Source of the DNA: Diplosphaera chodatii
Lineage: Eukaryota; Chlorophyta; Trebouxiophyceae; Prasiolales; Stichococcaceae
Length of the DNA stretch: 64,000 nucleotides
NCBI GenBank assembly: GCA_032358165.1
Contig: JAALGY010000001.1
Location: 1,488,001-1,552,000 of the forward strand
Reading direction: 5' to 3'
Part shown: piece after piece, positions 1-16,490 of the stretch
Layout of the letters: every line of letters starts with the position of its first letter
Numbering within the stretch: position 1 is the first letter of the stretch
Made by a program: the position numbers and the translations under genes
The notes under the pieces: generated by a model
Told to the model about the DNA's origin: nothing
The model's input: only the letters and a program-made list of their open reading frames with translations
Database searches by the model: none

Positions 1-108
1 CATGTGGCTCATGTGGCGCTGCTGCACCTGGTCCAGCGTTCAGGTCTCGGCAGTGATAGTCGCGAGAGACCGTCTGCTGGCGCTGACAAGGCAGCTTTGC
101 TCCTGCAG

Positions 109-3100
109 ATCTGATCGACTTCCTCGGCTATGCCGCAGTAGTGCTTCTAGCCTACGCATGTAAGACCGCAGCCCCTTTTGCTTGGTTTACAGATGGCTAG
201 CTGCACCATGTGCAGCACCTTGCTTATGCGCTGTGCACTGCCCGCCACGCCTCAGGCTGTGCATCAGCCAGCCATAAGTGAGTACGTATGAACTTCTACA
301 TATCGGCGCGCCACCTATCCTCTTGCAGGGCTGTACCTGTGCATCGGCGCGCCATTTCTGCCAGGCAAGCAGGGGTGCGCCTGGGCGGTGGTCATCGTCT
401 GGGTGGCCGGGCACATTGGCGGCTTCCTTGCCGAACAGGTAATGCGATCAAATGCAGACGGAACTGCAGCTGCAGCAGCAGCAGATGACACCAGCTCTGG
501 CATGGTGCATATAGACGCCCATGCCTCAGGGCAGCGATGCAGACCCCGGCTCAGCTGGGACTTGCCACAGCCTGAGCAGCCTTGGTGGTGCACCGCAGGT
601 GACCATCCCGGCGCCGGTGGGCATGCTGTGCGCGGGGCTGTTCCTGATCAACCTGCAGGGCGGCGTGCTGGTCAGCGGCCTGCGCCCGGACTGGTCCCGG
701 GAGATCCGCAACGCCTCCCTGTCGGTCATCTTCCTGCGCTCCGGCCTGGAGCTCGACCTGGCGGTGAGCAAGCGAAGCTATCGCAGCCCTGACGACATCA
801 TACTGACATGCACCATCAACTTCTCCCAGCACCATCAGTGTGGCAGATACGGGCCAGCGGCTGAGCCTGCATGTCCAAACGGTCGTCACAGTAAGGACAG
901 CATTGGGCGACCTGCGCTCTCAGCATCACTGCGTGTTTGCTGCCTGCAGGCGTTCAAGCGGGTGGGTGCGCCGGCGGTCAAGCTGCTGCTGATCCCGGGC
1001 CTGACCGAGGCCTTCTTTGATGGCGGCCTGGGCGTCGCATTCTTCGACATGCCGGTCGGGGCCTTGCCTGCGATGCAACATTTGTGTGGCCGTGCAGGAG
1101 TAGCAGAAGTAAGCATGACATGGCAGCATCGTGCCTGTAGGCATGGGACTTTTACACTGTGCCGTGAGTGCAGGTGTTGTTCGCATTCGCCATGGGCTTC
1201 ATCCTGAAGGCAGTGGGACCAGCATTGGTCATGCAGCTCATGTTCGAGCTGCAGAGCAAGCGGCTGGGCACAGACCACAGTGAGTTCCCAGCATGTGTCA
1301 GGCCCCTGCTGAATCTATGTGACGATGCTAGCGTGCTACACATATGCTCGTGCTCACCGCTTGTGCCACCAAAAGCGTTGGTAGCTCTAGTGGGTGTCAG
1401 GAGATGCCACAGCTCTCGCCACCAACCTGTGCCGCAGACCTGCCAGCGACGATTGTGGCCGCGTCCAGCTTTGACGACATGATCGCCATCACCGGGTGCG
1501 ATGCAACTGCCAGTGACCAGCATAGCCTTGTATAAACTTGCACCGGGGTCCCTGCGTCAACAAACATTCACCAAAGGGTTTGGCATGACCAAGACCTTCA
1601 TGCAGCTGTTACCTAAGGGTTACACACATACCATGCTGCCTGCAGGTACACCATCTTCATCAACATCGCGGTGCAGGGCAGCAGTGACCAGGCGTGGCAC
1701 ATCGCCCAGGGGCCGCTGTCCCTCGTGTTCGGCGTGCTGCTGGGGGCCGTGGTGGCGCTGGGCTGCGCCGCCACGCGTATCTGGAACAACCGCTACAAGC
1801 GCATCATCGTGCTGTTGGTCTCAGGTGCGCCTGACTGCTGCCTTGACCCTCCCTTGAGCTTGAAACTACAGCAACTCGGCCATTTGCAGTTGCTTGTCAA
1901 GAGTGCCTCGAGGAGGCCTCTCCAATGGCATTGCAACATGCCTGCTATTCTGCAGGGACCATGGTGTACCACCTCATTATTGCAATACAGTGCCTCAAGT
2001 TGCTGTTGATCTGTAAGATGACCTTTTGCCGTTCCTGTCATTACCCACCGGTATGCGCCTTTCATACGCTGATCGACTCACTGTTTGAATGGCAGCGTGG
2101 ACGATGATGTACTTCTTCAACCAGTTCGGCTTCCAGAGCGGTGGCATCCTGGGGGCGCTGACGCTGGGCCTGGTGGTCAAGGAGCTGTGGCGCCGCAGCT
2201 GCCCCCGCCCCCTGGCCCTGCAGGTGTCCATTGATTGCTGGCTCAGTGGCGGACTGTCCACGACTTCACCATGCTGTTACAGAGGGCTACACGGCGACGC
2301 AGCGACGTTGCAGGCCGTGCAATTCTATGCATGTTTTTCCTTTCCTCGGCATCGACCTGTCTGGCAGATTGGTCTAGGAAGGGATTTACGCACCCTTCAG
2401 CGCACATGGTCAATGGCCCCTGACGTGTGCATGCCATACTGCAGGATGGCGAGCAGGACGAGAACATTCGGCAGGCCCAGGCTGCTGTGCGCTGGGCATG
2501 GCTGTATGTGTTCATGCCGCTGCTGTTCTGCCTCATTGGGACTGGCATCGACTTCTCGACAGAGAGCAGCCAGACCATTGCAGACGCTTGCGCCATCGTG
2601 TTCTCGGGTGGGTACTGACCTCAATGCAGTAGTCATACAACTGGCTGAGCACATTCGCACTGCCACCAGCCGCTGCAAGCAGCATGACGCCAGAGAGATG
2701 TACTTGTGTTGCCTGTAGATGCTCGCATATCCCCAAGGAGATGGACATGTCACAGCTGCAGTTCGGAGCACCGACTTTTGCCTGGCTGTGGAGTGGATGT
2801 GCTTTTGCACTGCTGGCCGGTGTTCACAAGCCAATTGCTGCTTGCAGGGCTGGGCGTGCGGGTGGTGGTTACCTTCCTGACTATGCTGACAAGTGGCTTC
2901 AGCACCATTGAGTGCGTGTGGTTCGCCATCGCCTGGACACCCAAGGTAGCCATCAGTATGACACACCTGTTTCGTCTGGCGCTTGTCTACTTGCACAACA
3001 TCGCAAAATGGCCTGTCAGCAGGGGTACCTCCCAGCAGCGGTCGCTTCTGGCACATATACCACCACTGCTCTTCCCTGCTGTGCACATCTAGGTTTGAAA

Positions 3101-4644
3101 CGCAGGTCTAACCCCTTCCATGTGCCTGCTGACCACAGGCAACGGTGCAAGCTTCACTGGGCATGCTGCCGCTGGACGCCGTTGAGAAGGCATACCCGGT
3201 TGGCGACCCCAACAGGGCAAAGTACCTACAATGGGGCCAAGATGCGCTCGTGACCAGCGTCTTCGAAATCATCATCTCCGGGACCCTAGGCAGCCTGTTG
3301 GTTCGGTGGCTGTCGCCGCTGCTGCTGACGCCCGCGGCGGCTACCGTGGTGAGAGCAACTTTTGCTTGTCAACAGCCGCTTTCTGTCATGGTGCATCTGC
3401 TGTTGCTGCTCCTGACGCCCGCAGCAGCCTCTGTGGTAGGCGTAGTCACTTGGCCAACAGCTAGTCTCTGTTGTGGTGCATCTGCCTTTACTGCTGTCAC
3501 TGTTGCCAGCTATACCCATGTGGCAGCACTCGCCACAAGTCTGCAGCATGGCGTGCCACATGTCAACAACACACAGAAGGCTCCAGCAGTGTCAGCCCGC
3601 CACTGCAGGCACCCGAAGAAGGGGAGAATGGGGAGAAGAGGACAAGAGAGGACTTCGACACTGGGTGGGCGATAAGATGCTTCTGTCATGCCCAGCACTG
3701 CACAGGAGCAGGATGCTGTTGCACGAGCAGATCTCCAGGCAAAAGCACAAGTTCAAGGTCACTCCTGCAGGAACAGGGATGTGGATCTGGACGAGCAGGG
3801 CGCGGTTGTGACCAACCACCTTGCGAAGCTGCAGGAGCTGGCGACGGCGCTGCAGAGCAGCTCAGGTGTGTGGCAGTAACGCTGTCGTTACAAATCGGTC
3901 AGCCAGGCGGGCAGGCACTGTCTTCCTGCAAGATGAACTCGCAGAGTAGTGTATGGAGGATTGTGCTCGGTGCTGTGTGCACGTTGTGTTCATGGCCGAT
4001 GCTATTGCTGAGGACCTGGCATGTGCGCACCTGCAAGCTGCTGAACGAGCAGTGACGCTGCTGAATGCATGCGGCACCTTGAGCACAGCGTGCAAGAGCA
4101 GTAACCCATATGTCTGGCTGCAGGGGGGCCTGGCATGGGCAACCGCGCTGTGCGGCTGTACGGGCAGCGGCTGAGCGCCGGCGTGCGCGCACTTGCTGCG
4201 GTGAGGCAGGACTCGGTGCTCCCATGTGACATGGGAAATTGCTTGTGCGGGCACATGGCATTTCTGAGACGTGCATGCAACATGCAGAAGATGATGTGTT
4301 ACGGACTTTTGAAGGCTTTATGAGCCTCTAAGGGCCAAGATCCTTCAGCATATTGAAGACAATGCACACTGCTCTCTGCACTGTGTCGATTATTGTTTTG
4401 TTTTTATACCAGCTGCTCCTGCATTGCAGGATTAAGCAATTTGCGTACGAGCCTATTGGTTGTCGTGTGTGGAGAAATACTTTCTCAACACGGTTGCTCT
4501 TCTGTGTCGCAGCGCTTGGAGTACGAGTACCACGCAGCCGATGTGATGGGCGCCGAGACGTTCAACCATGCGGTGGACGAGATGGAGCGCCGTGAGAGGG
4601 CGGCCTCCACTCGGGAGGTCAGCCTGCTGACGGCGGACTGCTGA
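109..4644 (+). CDS. NHA/SLC9B-type Na+/H+ antiporter (CPA2 family), 5' end outside the window
   Basis: Partial gene; the first visible exon begins mid-codon after an acceptor at 107-108, so the N-terminus lies upstream. Exons whose phases all agree: 109-159, 329-438, 599-763, 950-1054, 1174-1279, 1438-1495, 1646-1824, 2096-2223, 2445-2607, 2848-2945, 3139-3348, 3609-3664, 3771-3865, 4124-4200, 4513-4644. The product is a polytopic membrane protein with many hydrophobic helices. The paired aspartates in SSFDDMIAITG match the DD motif that animal NHA2 uses for cation and proton binding, and the surrounding helices, including VWFAIAWTPKATVQASLG, also follow NHA2. The C-terminal ~140 residues are hydrophilic and look cytosolic. 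The expected role is electrogenic Na+(Li+)/H+ exchange across the plasma membrane or an organelle membrane. The family call is firm; location and ion choice are inference. Confidence 0.9.
3310..3490 (+). repeat. Imperfect tandem copies of an exon tail running into the NHA intron
   Basis: The end of the exon coding LLLTPAAATVV (about 3315-3348) is followed inside the intron by a second, diverged copy coding LLLLTPAAASVV (about 3400-3440) and by a fainter third copy starting with another GTGGTGCATCTG-like stretch near 3473. Each unit is roughly 80 nt. Only the first copy fits the reading frame into the next exon at 3609. Confidence 0.5.
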
Positions 4645-4664
4645 CTGGTGGGGCCTCAACAGCA

Positions 4665-4669
4665 TGTAA
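4665..4669 (+). terminator. TGTAA poly(A) signal of the NHA gene
   Basis: TGTAA, the usual chlorophyte polyadenylation element, lies 20 bases after the TGA stop of the antiporter gene. Confidence 0.5.
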
Positions 4670-5307
4670 ACACATAACGTATGAAGCAGAATGGAGAAGC
4701 GACACATCGATGAAGCAAGCCAACCTGCTGTCAGCAGCAGGCTGACATGAGGTGGAGGAGGTACCGGGTCCACTTGCAGCACCAAGCGCCACACCGCCTG
4801 GCATCAGTGCACTCATCACACGGGGGCCGACGGCATGCAGCATGAACAAACATCGCAGGTTCATGACAGCAGCTTTCAGGTTTGAACGACAAAGTTTTTG
4901 GTTTTGGTTTTGCAGCGGGTCATCTGGTTTGCAGGTCGTTCGTGTTGCACAGCACTGCAATTCACCGTGCTTGACGCATCAGCAGGCGCATGTCAACTTG
5001 CTCAAGTATGTGCTGAAGATTATAAAACATTACACATGCATTAAGCCAGTTCGTTTTCTTCGCATGATGTTAGTTGTGGCAGCACCGGAATGCCCCTTGG
5101 GTTGCTCCAACTCATTTCTGGTGTTGATGCTGGGCGGCCCTGCAGCGTTGAACATCCATGCGGCGGATTGCCGAGGACCAGACAACAGTAGCAGATAGCA
5201 GGCTGCATCGGAGAACTTGAGACAGTATGCTAGCCAGATAGGGGCAGGGGAGAGGTTGTCACTGTGAAGGCAGCGCAGCCCGCCTCTTTGGCAGTTGGTG
5301 CATCGCC
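4670..5307. other. Intergenic region between the NHA and Era-like genes
   Basis: No coding exon, RNA gene or repeat is recognised here. It must hold the 3' end of the antiporter transcript and the promoter of the GTPase gene. The 5' third of the stretch is more AT-rich than the flanking exons. Confidence 0.5.
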
Positions 5308-8300
5308 ATGCTTCGTAACCTGCACAAGGGCAGGGCCTTGGCCTCCTCGCAGGCGGTGTGGCTGGGTGTCATCTCTCAGCTGGACCAAGGCATACCGTCC
5401 ATCGCTGGCTTTGGACACTGCGGCGCAGCTGAGGCGCTGAGCAACGGTGCTGCATGCGCGACGCGAACCACAGCGCAGCAACACGGGCGGCGCGGTCTGA
5501 GCAGCTTGGTAGAGCATCAGGATGCAAGCCAAATACACCACTCGGACAGCGAAGCGTCTGGTGCCCCAGAGCAGCTGGCTGACCAGACGTGGCCAGGTGC
5601 GGCTATTGCATGGCTTGCGCCTTGCATGCAGCTGTATCACAACACACGCACCACTTGGCCTCGCAGGGCACACGCCGGACTCGGTAGCAGATACAGTAGC
5701 CTGTGTTGATCGTCCCATGCTGAAGATCTGCCACCTGCTGTGCAGATGCAGCCAGCTCAGCGCATGTCGCCGATGTCGGGCCCGCCCCTGAGCGGCGGCT
5801 ACTGCAAGCAGCCCTGGTCGGCGCCCCGAACGCCGGCAAGTCCAGCCTGGCGAACGCTCTGGCAGGGCGCAAGGTTGCGGCCGTGTCGCACAGAACCAAC
5901 ACCACATCGGCTTCCCGCCTGGCGGCCTTCACGGATGGCGCTGGCACCCAGGTCAGCCACAGCAAGCAGACCACAGAGTGGAGGCCTGACTGATGTCGCT
6001 GCCTTTCAGGGTCCATAAATGCGACCGGCACTGTGTCAGGGAAGTTGGTGCCCAATAATTAATCATCAGGCCTGTTCCTGGGAGCAGCTGGCCATCAGCT
6101 TGGCATGCGGCGGAGGGCGCTGCTGTCTGCACACAGGTCCAACGTCATTCTGCTGCCGCAGGTGGCACTGTACGACACGCCGGGCGTGACGTCGGCGGTG
6201 CGCAACCGGGAGCACGGGGCCCGGGTGCAGGGCGCCTGGCAGGTGGCGCAGCACTGCGGCGTGGTGCTCTTCATGGTGGACGCCGCCCGGCAAGTGGGTG
6301 CCACCTGACAATCAATTGTCCGTTTCGAAACCCTGCACGAGTGCACCAGACTTTGCTGTCGTTGTGTCCTGTTGTCTGTTGCAGTTTCCCTGTGACAAGG
6401 GCAGCGCTCCCTTGCTTGTTGCCACTGCATGCCTACTGACCAGCAGCCTGGTTGCGGGTCTGAGCAGCGCGAGTGGCAGCACGGAATCTGCCTCACTGGT
6501 AGACTGCGCATGCGCCTGCAGATAGTTCAGCCGGACCCGCGGGTGACGCGCCTCGCCGAGCAGCTGGCGCAGCGCTGGGCGGACGCGCGGGCGCTGCCGG
6601 GAAGAGAGGTGGGACAAACGTTTGGGACCAGGTGTCCGGGAATCGTCCAGCAAGTAGTGCCTGGTTTGAGGGTGCTGATTTACTCTCCTGCGTACTCGAG
6701 AAATTTGGTCTGTATAGACTGACATGGGATCAGCAGACCTGCCGTTCGCCGTTCAAGGCCCGTGCTGGATGCCTTTTCACCGCAGCACCCGAGCTCAGTC
6801 CGCCGTCAGCACCACCAGACGTGTGACTGCCTGTCTGCCCATCAGTTGCCGGAGGAGCTGCAGCCACAGCTGGGGCCCCTGGACGGCAGCTCTGACTCGT
6901 CGTGGGCCAGCAGCGAGTTGTCCTGGAGCAGCACCAGCAGCGGCGGCGGCGGCGGCAGCGGCGGTCAAAGGGGCTTTGCAGCGGCGCTGGTGCTCAACAA
7001 GGCAGATCTGGTGGAGCAGGAGGCCTGGCTGGAACGCGTCACCAGAACGCTGACCACGGTGGCAGGTGCGCGCTCGTCATGAGTCGGGATGTTCCATCTA
7101 CATGCTGAGGGTTCAGGGTGTCAGCTGGTGTGCCAGGCTTCACCGTGTGAAGGGGCGCTGGTGCGGGCGTGATACACAGACACAGCTCATGCAATGTTTG
7201 CAAGTCAAAGTTTTCCATGAGCTGTCAGATGACCAATCAGTATCACAATATCCATCTCCTGCCTATAGGCGATATCTTTGAGCGGACCTTTGCCACGTCA
7301 GCGCTCCACGGCGGCGGGGTGGCGGAGCTGAGGCAGTACCTCTTCGACAGGTGCTCCTGAAGGCTTTCCTCGACAGTTTGGCAGCGCTGCTCCGACATTT
7401 ATGTGGTTTTCTGTGTGTATATGCGGCGGTTGGGTGCTCGTGTGTGGCCTCTAGATGCAGCAGCGGCATGTGCAAGCCACGCTGCACAGCCCCTGCTGGG
7501 GCTGATCATGTTTCACTCTGCCACAGGGCCGCGCCGTCGGCATGGCTGCCGGACAGCATCGTGGCCGGCGACAGCCCCGAGGCGCACGCCGCTGACCTGG
7601 CAGTCGAGCTGGTAAAGATATTGCCTCGCCACTTGTGTGGCCCTGGTCACCAGCATTCACACGAGGATAGCACCACACCTCTGCACACAAGCAGCCCCGA
7701 CTGCTTGCGCATCGTCAGCTTGACACCTCAAAACCCTAAGAATGGTCTCCAAGAGATGCTGTCCGCTCGCAGGTCAAGGAGCAGCTGTTCCGGCGGCTGT
7801 CGGGGGAGCTGCCGTACGAGCTGGAGCCGGTGCCCACGGAGGCGCGGCGCCTGGCCAGCGGGGACCTGCTGCTGAAGCAGACCATCTTCGTGCGCTCCGA
7901 GTCGGTGCGGGGGCCGCACCCTGTTGTTGTTCATGGTTTTTTCCCACCCTGGGGGTTGCCCTCACAGGGCACATGGCACACATAAGCGTATGCAAGATCA
8001 CGGACTAGGCTGTGAAGCTCAGCAGGCAAAGAGGCTGCGTGCAACAGTCTGTCGCCTGGCCTGCAGGTCCGGGGCATCCTGGTCGGCAGCGGCGGCAGCG
8101 TAATTGGGGAGGTGGGCATCCGCGCCCGGCAGTCCGTGAGCCGGGCACTCGGCTGTCAGGTACTCGCACACCCCCCAAACAGGAATTGTCCCGGCTGATG
8201 GTGAACGCTGCCAGCTCTGCTGATGTCGGCCGTGCCATGCTGAGGACAATCTAATTTGCATGTGCAAGTGGTGCATCAAGCGTTCTTGTGACACCTGCTG

Positions 8301-8398
8301 CTCGGGTATATCTACAGGTGCACCTGTACCTCAGTGTGGTGGTGCGCAAGGGCGGCAGTAGCGAGACAGCACAGCTCATGTCACAGCAAGGGGCGTGA
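5308..8398 (+). CDS. Era-like GTPase with C-terminal KH domain, probably organelle-targeted
   Basis: Ten exons with consistent phase give 468 aa: 5308-5596, 5746-5951, 6162-6293, 6522-6608, 6846-7065, 7269-7350, 7527-7611, 7773-7904, 8067-8159, 8318-8398. Era GTPases bind small-subunit rRNA and help ribosome assembly. Visible motifs: P-loop GAPNAGKSS (G1), threonine-rich G2, DTPG (G3), NKAD (G4) and SAL (G5); then a KH domain with VGSGGSVIGEVG and VHLYLSVVV near the end. The first ~95 residues are rich in Arg/Ala/Ser, start MLRNLHKGRALASS and contain RRGLSS, which looks like a mitochondrial or plastid presequence. This start was chosen because it gives that presequence and the correct splice phase. 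Between G3 and G4 there is a Ser/Gly-rich insertion (around 6880-6965) absent from bacterial Era. The target organelle is not decided by the sequence. Confidence 0.9.
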
Positions 8399-8491
8399 TG
8401 CTTGACAATCGCAACATTAGCAAGCTCACGGCAAGCCGTAGACTTCGACATCTGCAGATGGTCTGGATTTGCGGAGTACGAACAGCTGTGT

Positions 8492-8496
8492 TGTAA
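8492..8496 (+). terminator. TGTAA poly(A) signal of the Era-like gene
   Basis: TGTAA about 95 bases after the TGA stop at 8396-8398, between two convergent genes. Confidence 0.5.
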
Positions 8497-8644
8497 ACTC
8501 CTGACCGTCAGATGAGGTTCACACTTCCAGCAGCTTTTTGCGGCTTGACAACACCATCTGGATTGCAACCAGCATACGACCAGCAGATGCTCGAGGCAGC
8601 AGACCATCAAGCACGACAAACGATGGCTACTCTGCTGTCGAAAA

Positions 8645-12319
<3,675 letters not shown>

Positions 12320-12769
12320 CGTGCGACGCCCGCAGCAGCCCAGAAATGGCTTGCAGCTGGATCACCACTAAGTTTGCCTGAGAGCACTGTATGATCCTGA
12401 GCGTAGTGTGACAATGAGGTACGAAGATGACAGCGTCGGACGCTGCCTGCGGACAGCTACGTAACACGCAGGCACGGGGGTGTGGGATCGCGTACTGTTC
12501 CGCATTGAGGCTTTGCTGTGCATCTTTGCCGGCCCCGCATCCAGGGTTTTGACAGCACAGCGTGCATCAGCAGTCCCAGGCGGATTCGAGTCAGCTCCGT
12601 GGTTCGGCGCCGTGCTGTGATCGATCTTACAGCCCATGCTCATTCGAGTCGCAGCTTCCGTTGCCAAGCTGCTGTCGGAGCGTTGACGGCGCCTGGGCAG
12701 CGTCCGAAACTCGCGAACTCCGAGCCGCCCAGACACCAGCATATTCAATAAAGTCACAGTCAGCCCACC
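12320..12769. other. Divergent promoter region between U2AF65 and IFRD genes
   Basis: About 450 bases separate the two start codons of head-to-head genes. No coding exon is seen. There is no obvious TATA box; the sequence just upstream of the IFRD start contains AATAAAG (12747-12753), which I do not interpret. Confidence 0.5.
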
Positions 12770-15700
12770 ATGGCCCCCTCTGCCAAGAGTGAGCATGAAC
12801 TGATCCTGCACTGACTTAAGGGGTGTGTCAACAGCGGTAAGATATCATTATGGTGCATCTACCTATCCACACCCAACCGGCTGACGACTCCCAAGTGGGC
12901 ACATTCATCTGCATAGCAATCCCTGTGGATGGGTCGCGCAAGACAGCAGGTGTCAGCAAGGCAGACATGGGCACAAGTCGGCGCTGATAACCTGCCGCCG
13001 GTGCCGCTCATGCGGGACGCAGCCCGCCGTGATCCTCAGACATGACCTCAGGTGCAGCGTGCTGAGGGTCAGACCAACCGCTGATGGTCCCCGCCGCATG
13101 CTGGTGCAGAGAAGGCGCTGCGAAGGGCGACGCTGAGCGATCCGGGCATCTGCGATGACGACAGCATCTCGGTCACCTCTGGCGCGACCGGCACCATCAG
13201 CCTGGGCGACTGGGGCCTTGTCAGCGAGGGCGGCGAGGCGGATTTGTCGCCGCTGGACACAGCTCTGGAGGCCCTGTATGAGAAGCGGTGCGCAGGCCAC
13301 ACCTTCTGCCATGCTGCACCCACAGTGCATGTGAGAAACCACACGTGCGTGGTGGAGTGCAGCGTGTGCACGGGAAACACGCAGGCCATGTACTGTGTGA
13401 CGGCATGCAAAGCCTGTGCCTGCGCTGCAGGGCCACCACACGGGAGCTGGGCCTGGAGGCGCTCGCCGGCATCCTGGCGTCCACCTACGCCCTGGACGAG
13501 GTGTATGGCAAGTGAGTGAAGGGGTTGCCCTGTCCTCTGGGGCGCACTGGCTGGTGCTATCCCTAGAAGCACTGCGTAGTCAGCACGCGCAGTCGTCTCA
13601 GGCAGCGGATGTCAGATCCACAACACCTGAGGCTGGTGCACGGCAGGAAAGTTCGGGGTTTGAGGGTGCAGATGGCAGAGGAGGTTGTGCACTGTGGTGC
13701 ACAGTGCAGCGGGGTCATCACAGTGCAGCGCCACTGGTCCTGCAGGCGCGACACACTGGCCAGCATGTTCCTGAACAGCCTGCGGCGGGGCGGCGCGCTG
13801 GAGGCGGCGCTCGCAGCCCGGTGCCTGGGGCTCGAGGCGGTTACGCTGGGCGCTGGCGAGGAGTGCGAGCAGTGAGTCCCCCGCTCCCGGCAGCCTGCAC
13901 TCAGCCGCATCAGTAGCTTGCGTGCCCCATAAACATATATATGCACAGGATGCAGAGATCTGGCTTGACGCTTTCATGTGGACTGCAGGTTGCTGACGAC
14001 AGCGCAGCCGACGCTAGTGAGGGCTGCCCGCTCTGGCAAGGCAGCGGCAGTACGAGTTGCAGCAGTGCAGGTGCCTTGTGCATCTCGCTTCCTTGACATC
14101 AGGGTGTCGGACTCAGTGCTCTGGGTGTCAGGACTCGATGCATGCCCTGTCGACGCTGATAATGCACACGAATGTCAGGAGTATCATCATCTGATGTTGA
14201 GTCATCAGTGCAGTCGTGCTGTCACAACTGCAGGTGCTGTCACTCATGACATTTGTTGGCGCTGATGATCCGGCGATGACAGAGGACGTCATGGGCCTGC
14301 TGGAGGATCTCAGAACAGCAAGTGAGCGAGGACACAGCCTGCCATGGCAGTGCAGCCCCCAGTACCATTTGTGCGGTGCATTGCATCTGTGTACCATTGC
14401 AGCTGTGGCCTCTCACCTTCAGTGTGCCTTAGGGGTTGCACATGTTGCTGCAGCGCCACCTGTGGCGGCGGCAGCACTCCGTGGCTGGTCGTTGCTACTG
14501 TCCGTGTTGCCGCACGGGCAGCTGGGGGCAGCAGGGGTCAGTGATGATGGCGGCACGCAGTCCGTTGAGGGGCAGCTCGCAGAGTTGGGCAAGGTGCGAA
14601 AGCAGCAAATTTGGGACCCATACTGGGCAGCCTGAGGTTTCTCTGAGTAATCGTATTGCTGCGCAGCTGCTGGAAGTGGCTGCAGATTCGCAGCCTCGAA
14701 ATGCACCCATGAGCTTGATGTGCTTGTTACTGCAAGCGATAGCACAGCTGGTGTCGGCAGTCCAGCTGCCTGCTGGTGCTGCTGAAACTGCATCACATCG
14801 TTGCTGCTGCTGCTGTGCCCAGCGCAACCCTCACATTGTATGAGCATGCGTGCAGGCCCTGGGCGACAAGGATGTGGCGGTGAGGCAGGCGGCGGGCGAG
14901 GGGGCCGCGCTGCTGTACTCGCAGAGCGGCCTGGCGGCAGACCGCGACAGCCCCGCCACCTCAGGGTGGGCATAGGTTGCAGCACATGGAGTTTCTGAAC
15001 AGGCCTCCAGGAACGTGCATGTTTCTGGTGTGGCCGCCGATCTGACGGAAAAGCTGCACATCCGGCAATGCACATCCAGAGGCGTCCCTGCGTCCGTAGG
15101 CCGGGGTCGCCAGCAGCGGAGGCGGCCAATGGCAACGGGGCAGGCACTGTGCAGTCGGGCATGGACGACGTGGTGGCGCGCATGCGGGAGCTGGCAACGC
15201 ACCGGGGCGACGAGCAGCGGCGCAACAGGCGCGACCGGGCGGCGCTCAAGAGCACCTTCCGGGACCTCATCACCACCGTCGAGGTGCACTTAGGTTCAGG
15301 GTGGATGCTGGGTAGTCCCACGCCTCTTGACGCATCTGAAGAGACCTGATCAAATATTACAGCAGATGAGCTCTACGCTATAATGCACACTTGTCACCTG
15401 CCGGACACCCTGGGTAGAGCAGATATTACCCTGCAGATTTCCGCCAGTATGTGAGGCAGGTCACTTCGTGCTGCTGAGCATGCGCACGCAGTGTTTGATT
15501 GCAGCCGCAGGCAGAGCAAGAGCTGCCTGTTGCAGCAATCTTCTGCTCACGCATGCCCACTGTGTCGCCCCGCAGAGTCACTCCAATGAACGCCAACATG
15601 TCAGATTCTGCTGGTCCACCTTGCATGCCAAGTACAAATGATGCACTGCCATCTGCAACTGCTCCCCTGCCACACAGGAGGGCCGGGTGCCGCGGACGCA

Positions 15701-16490
15701 GGTCAGGCTTGCCGGCGGCGATGTGCTGACAGTGGACAGCCTGGCAGGGGTGGTGCAGCTCAATGCGCTGCGTTCCTTCCTTGCGGACGGCTTTCAGACG
15801 CACCTGCAGGTTCGCCGTGTGCGCCTGGGCTGACTGCAGAGAGCCATTATCAGGCTGGCACTCGGCTCGTGGCTGGGACTGAGCCCGCAGCACTGCATGG
15901 GGCAAGGCATGGCACGAGTGTCCACCTGCCGTCTGAGGCATGCCAGGCCAGGCGTTCATGAAGCTGCTGCAGCAGTTGTCAATCATGCGCCTGCTGCATT
16001 CGCAGGCCAACCCGCTGCTGCACCAGATCTTCAGCTTCCAGCCCACCAGTGTCGGCGGCCATGATGATGCCGTCGAGCACAGGCAAGTTCCTGAGGTCCT
16101 AGTCGGGCTTTCAGCTCCTGCACACATGCATGCTCATCTGGTGTACACGCTGCAAAGCCTCTGGCAGTCAACAGGCTATAGCATACCTGCAAGCTTCATC
16201 GGAGCATCTGCAGTGTTATCTTCGCACCTCAGCCACGGTGCAAACTGAAAGCACTTGCATGTTTTCCAATCTATATGGAAGCACCGTGCTGCCGAAGTGC
16301 TGATTTATGCTGACGCATCAGCAGCTGCACGGCGGTCTGCAGGCAGGCGCAGCGGGAGATGCGGCGGGCCATCAACTCGCCCAGCAGCGCGGCCAGCAAG
16401 GCGGCGACCCGCAGCCGGGGGCGGGCGCGTGCGGACAGCGCGCTGCGGAAGGGCGTGTCCTACAGCAACCTTGATGAGGGGATTTGGTGA
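12770..16490 (+). CDS. Interferon-related developmental regulator (IFRD) family protein
   Basis: Twelve exons with consistent phase give 454 aa: 12770-12788, 13110-13287, 13431-13511, 13746-13871, 13989-14070, 14234-14321, 14454-14593, 14856-14965, 15100-15283, 15678-15809, 16006-16082, 16343-16490. The family has an N-terminal armadillo-like IFRD domain and a short conserved C-terminal domain. Here the N-terminal part shows DTALEALYEKRATTRELGLE and a series of helical Leu/Ala repeats; the C-terminal part shows KSTFRDLITTVEEG and NALRSFLADGFQTHLQANPL, the family's characteristic block, then a basic tail. IFRD proteins are transcription co-regulators in animals; their algal role is unknown. 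Intron 11 starts with GC (AG|GCAAGT at 16083), the only donor that keeps the frame. The short exon 1 (MAPSAK) is chosen on phase and position. Confidence 0.9.

Noticed and set aside
12747..12753. AATAAA as a poly(A) signal on the + strand
   Set aside because: It lies just upstream of the IFRD start codon with no + strand gene ending there, and this genome uses TGTAA.
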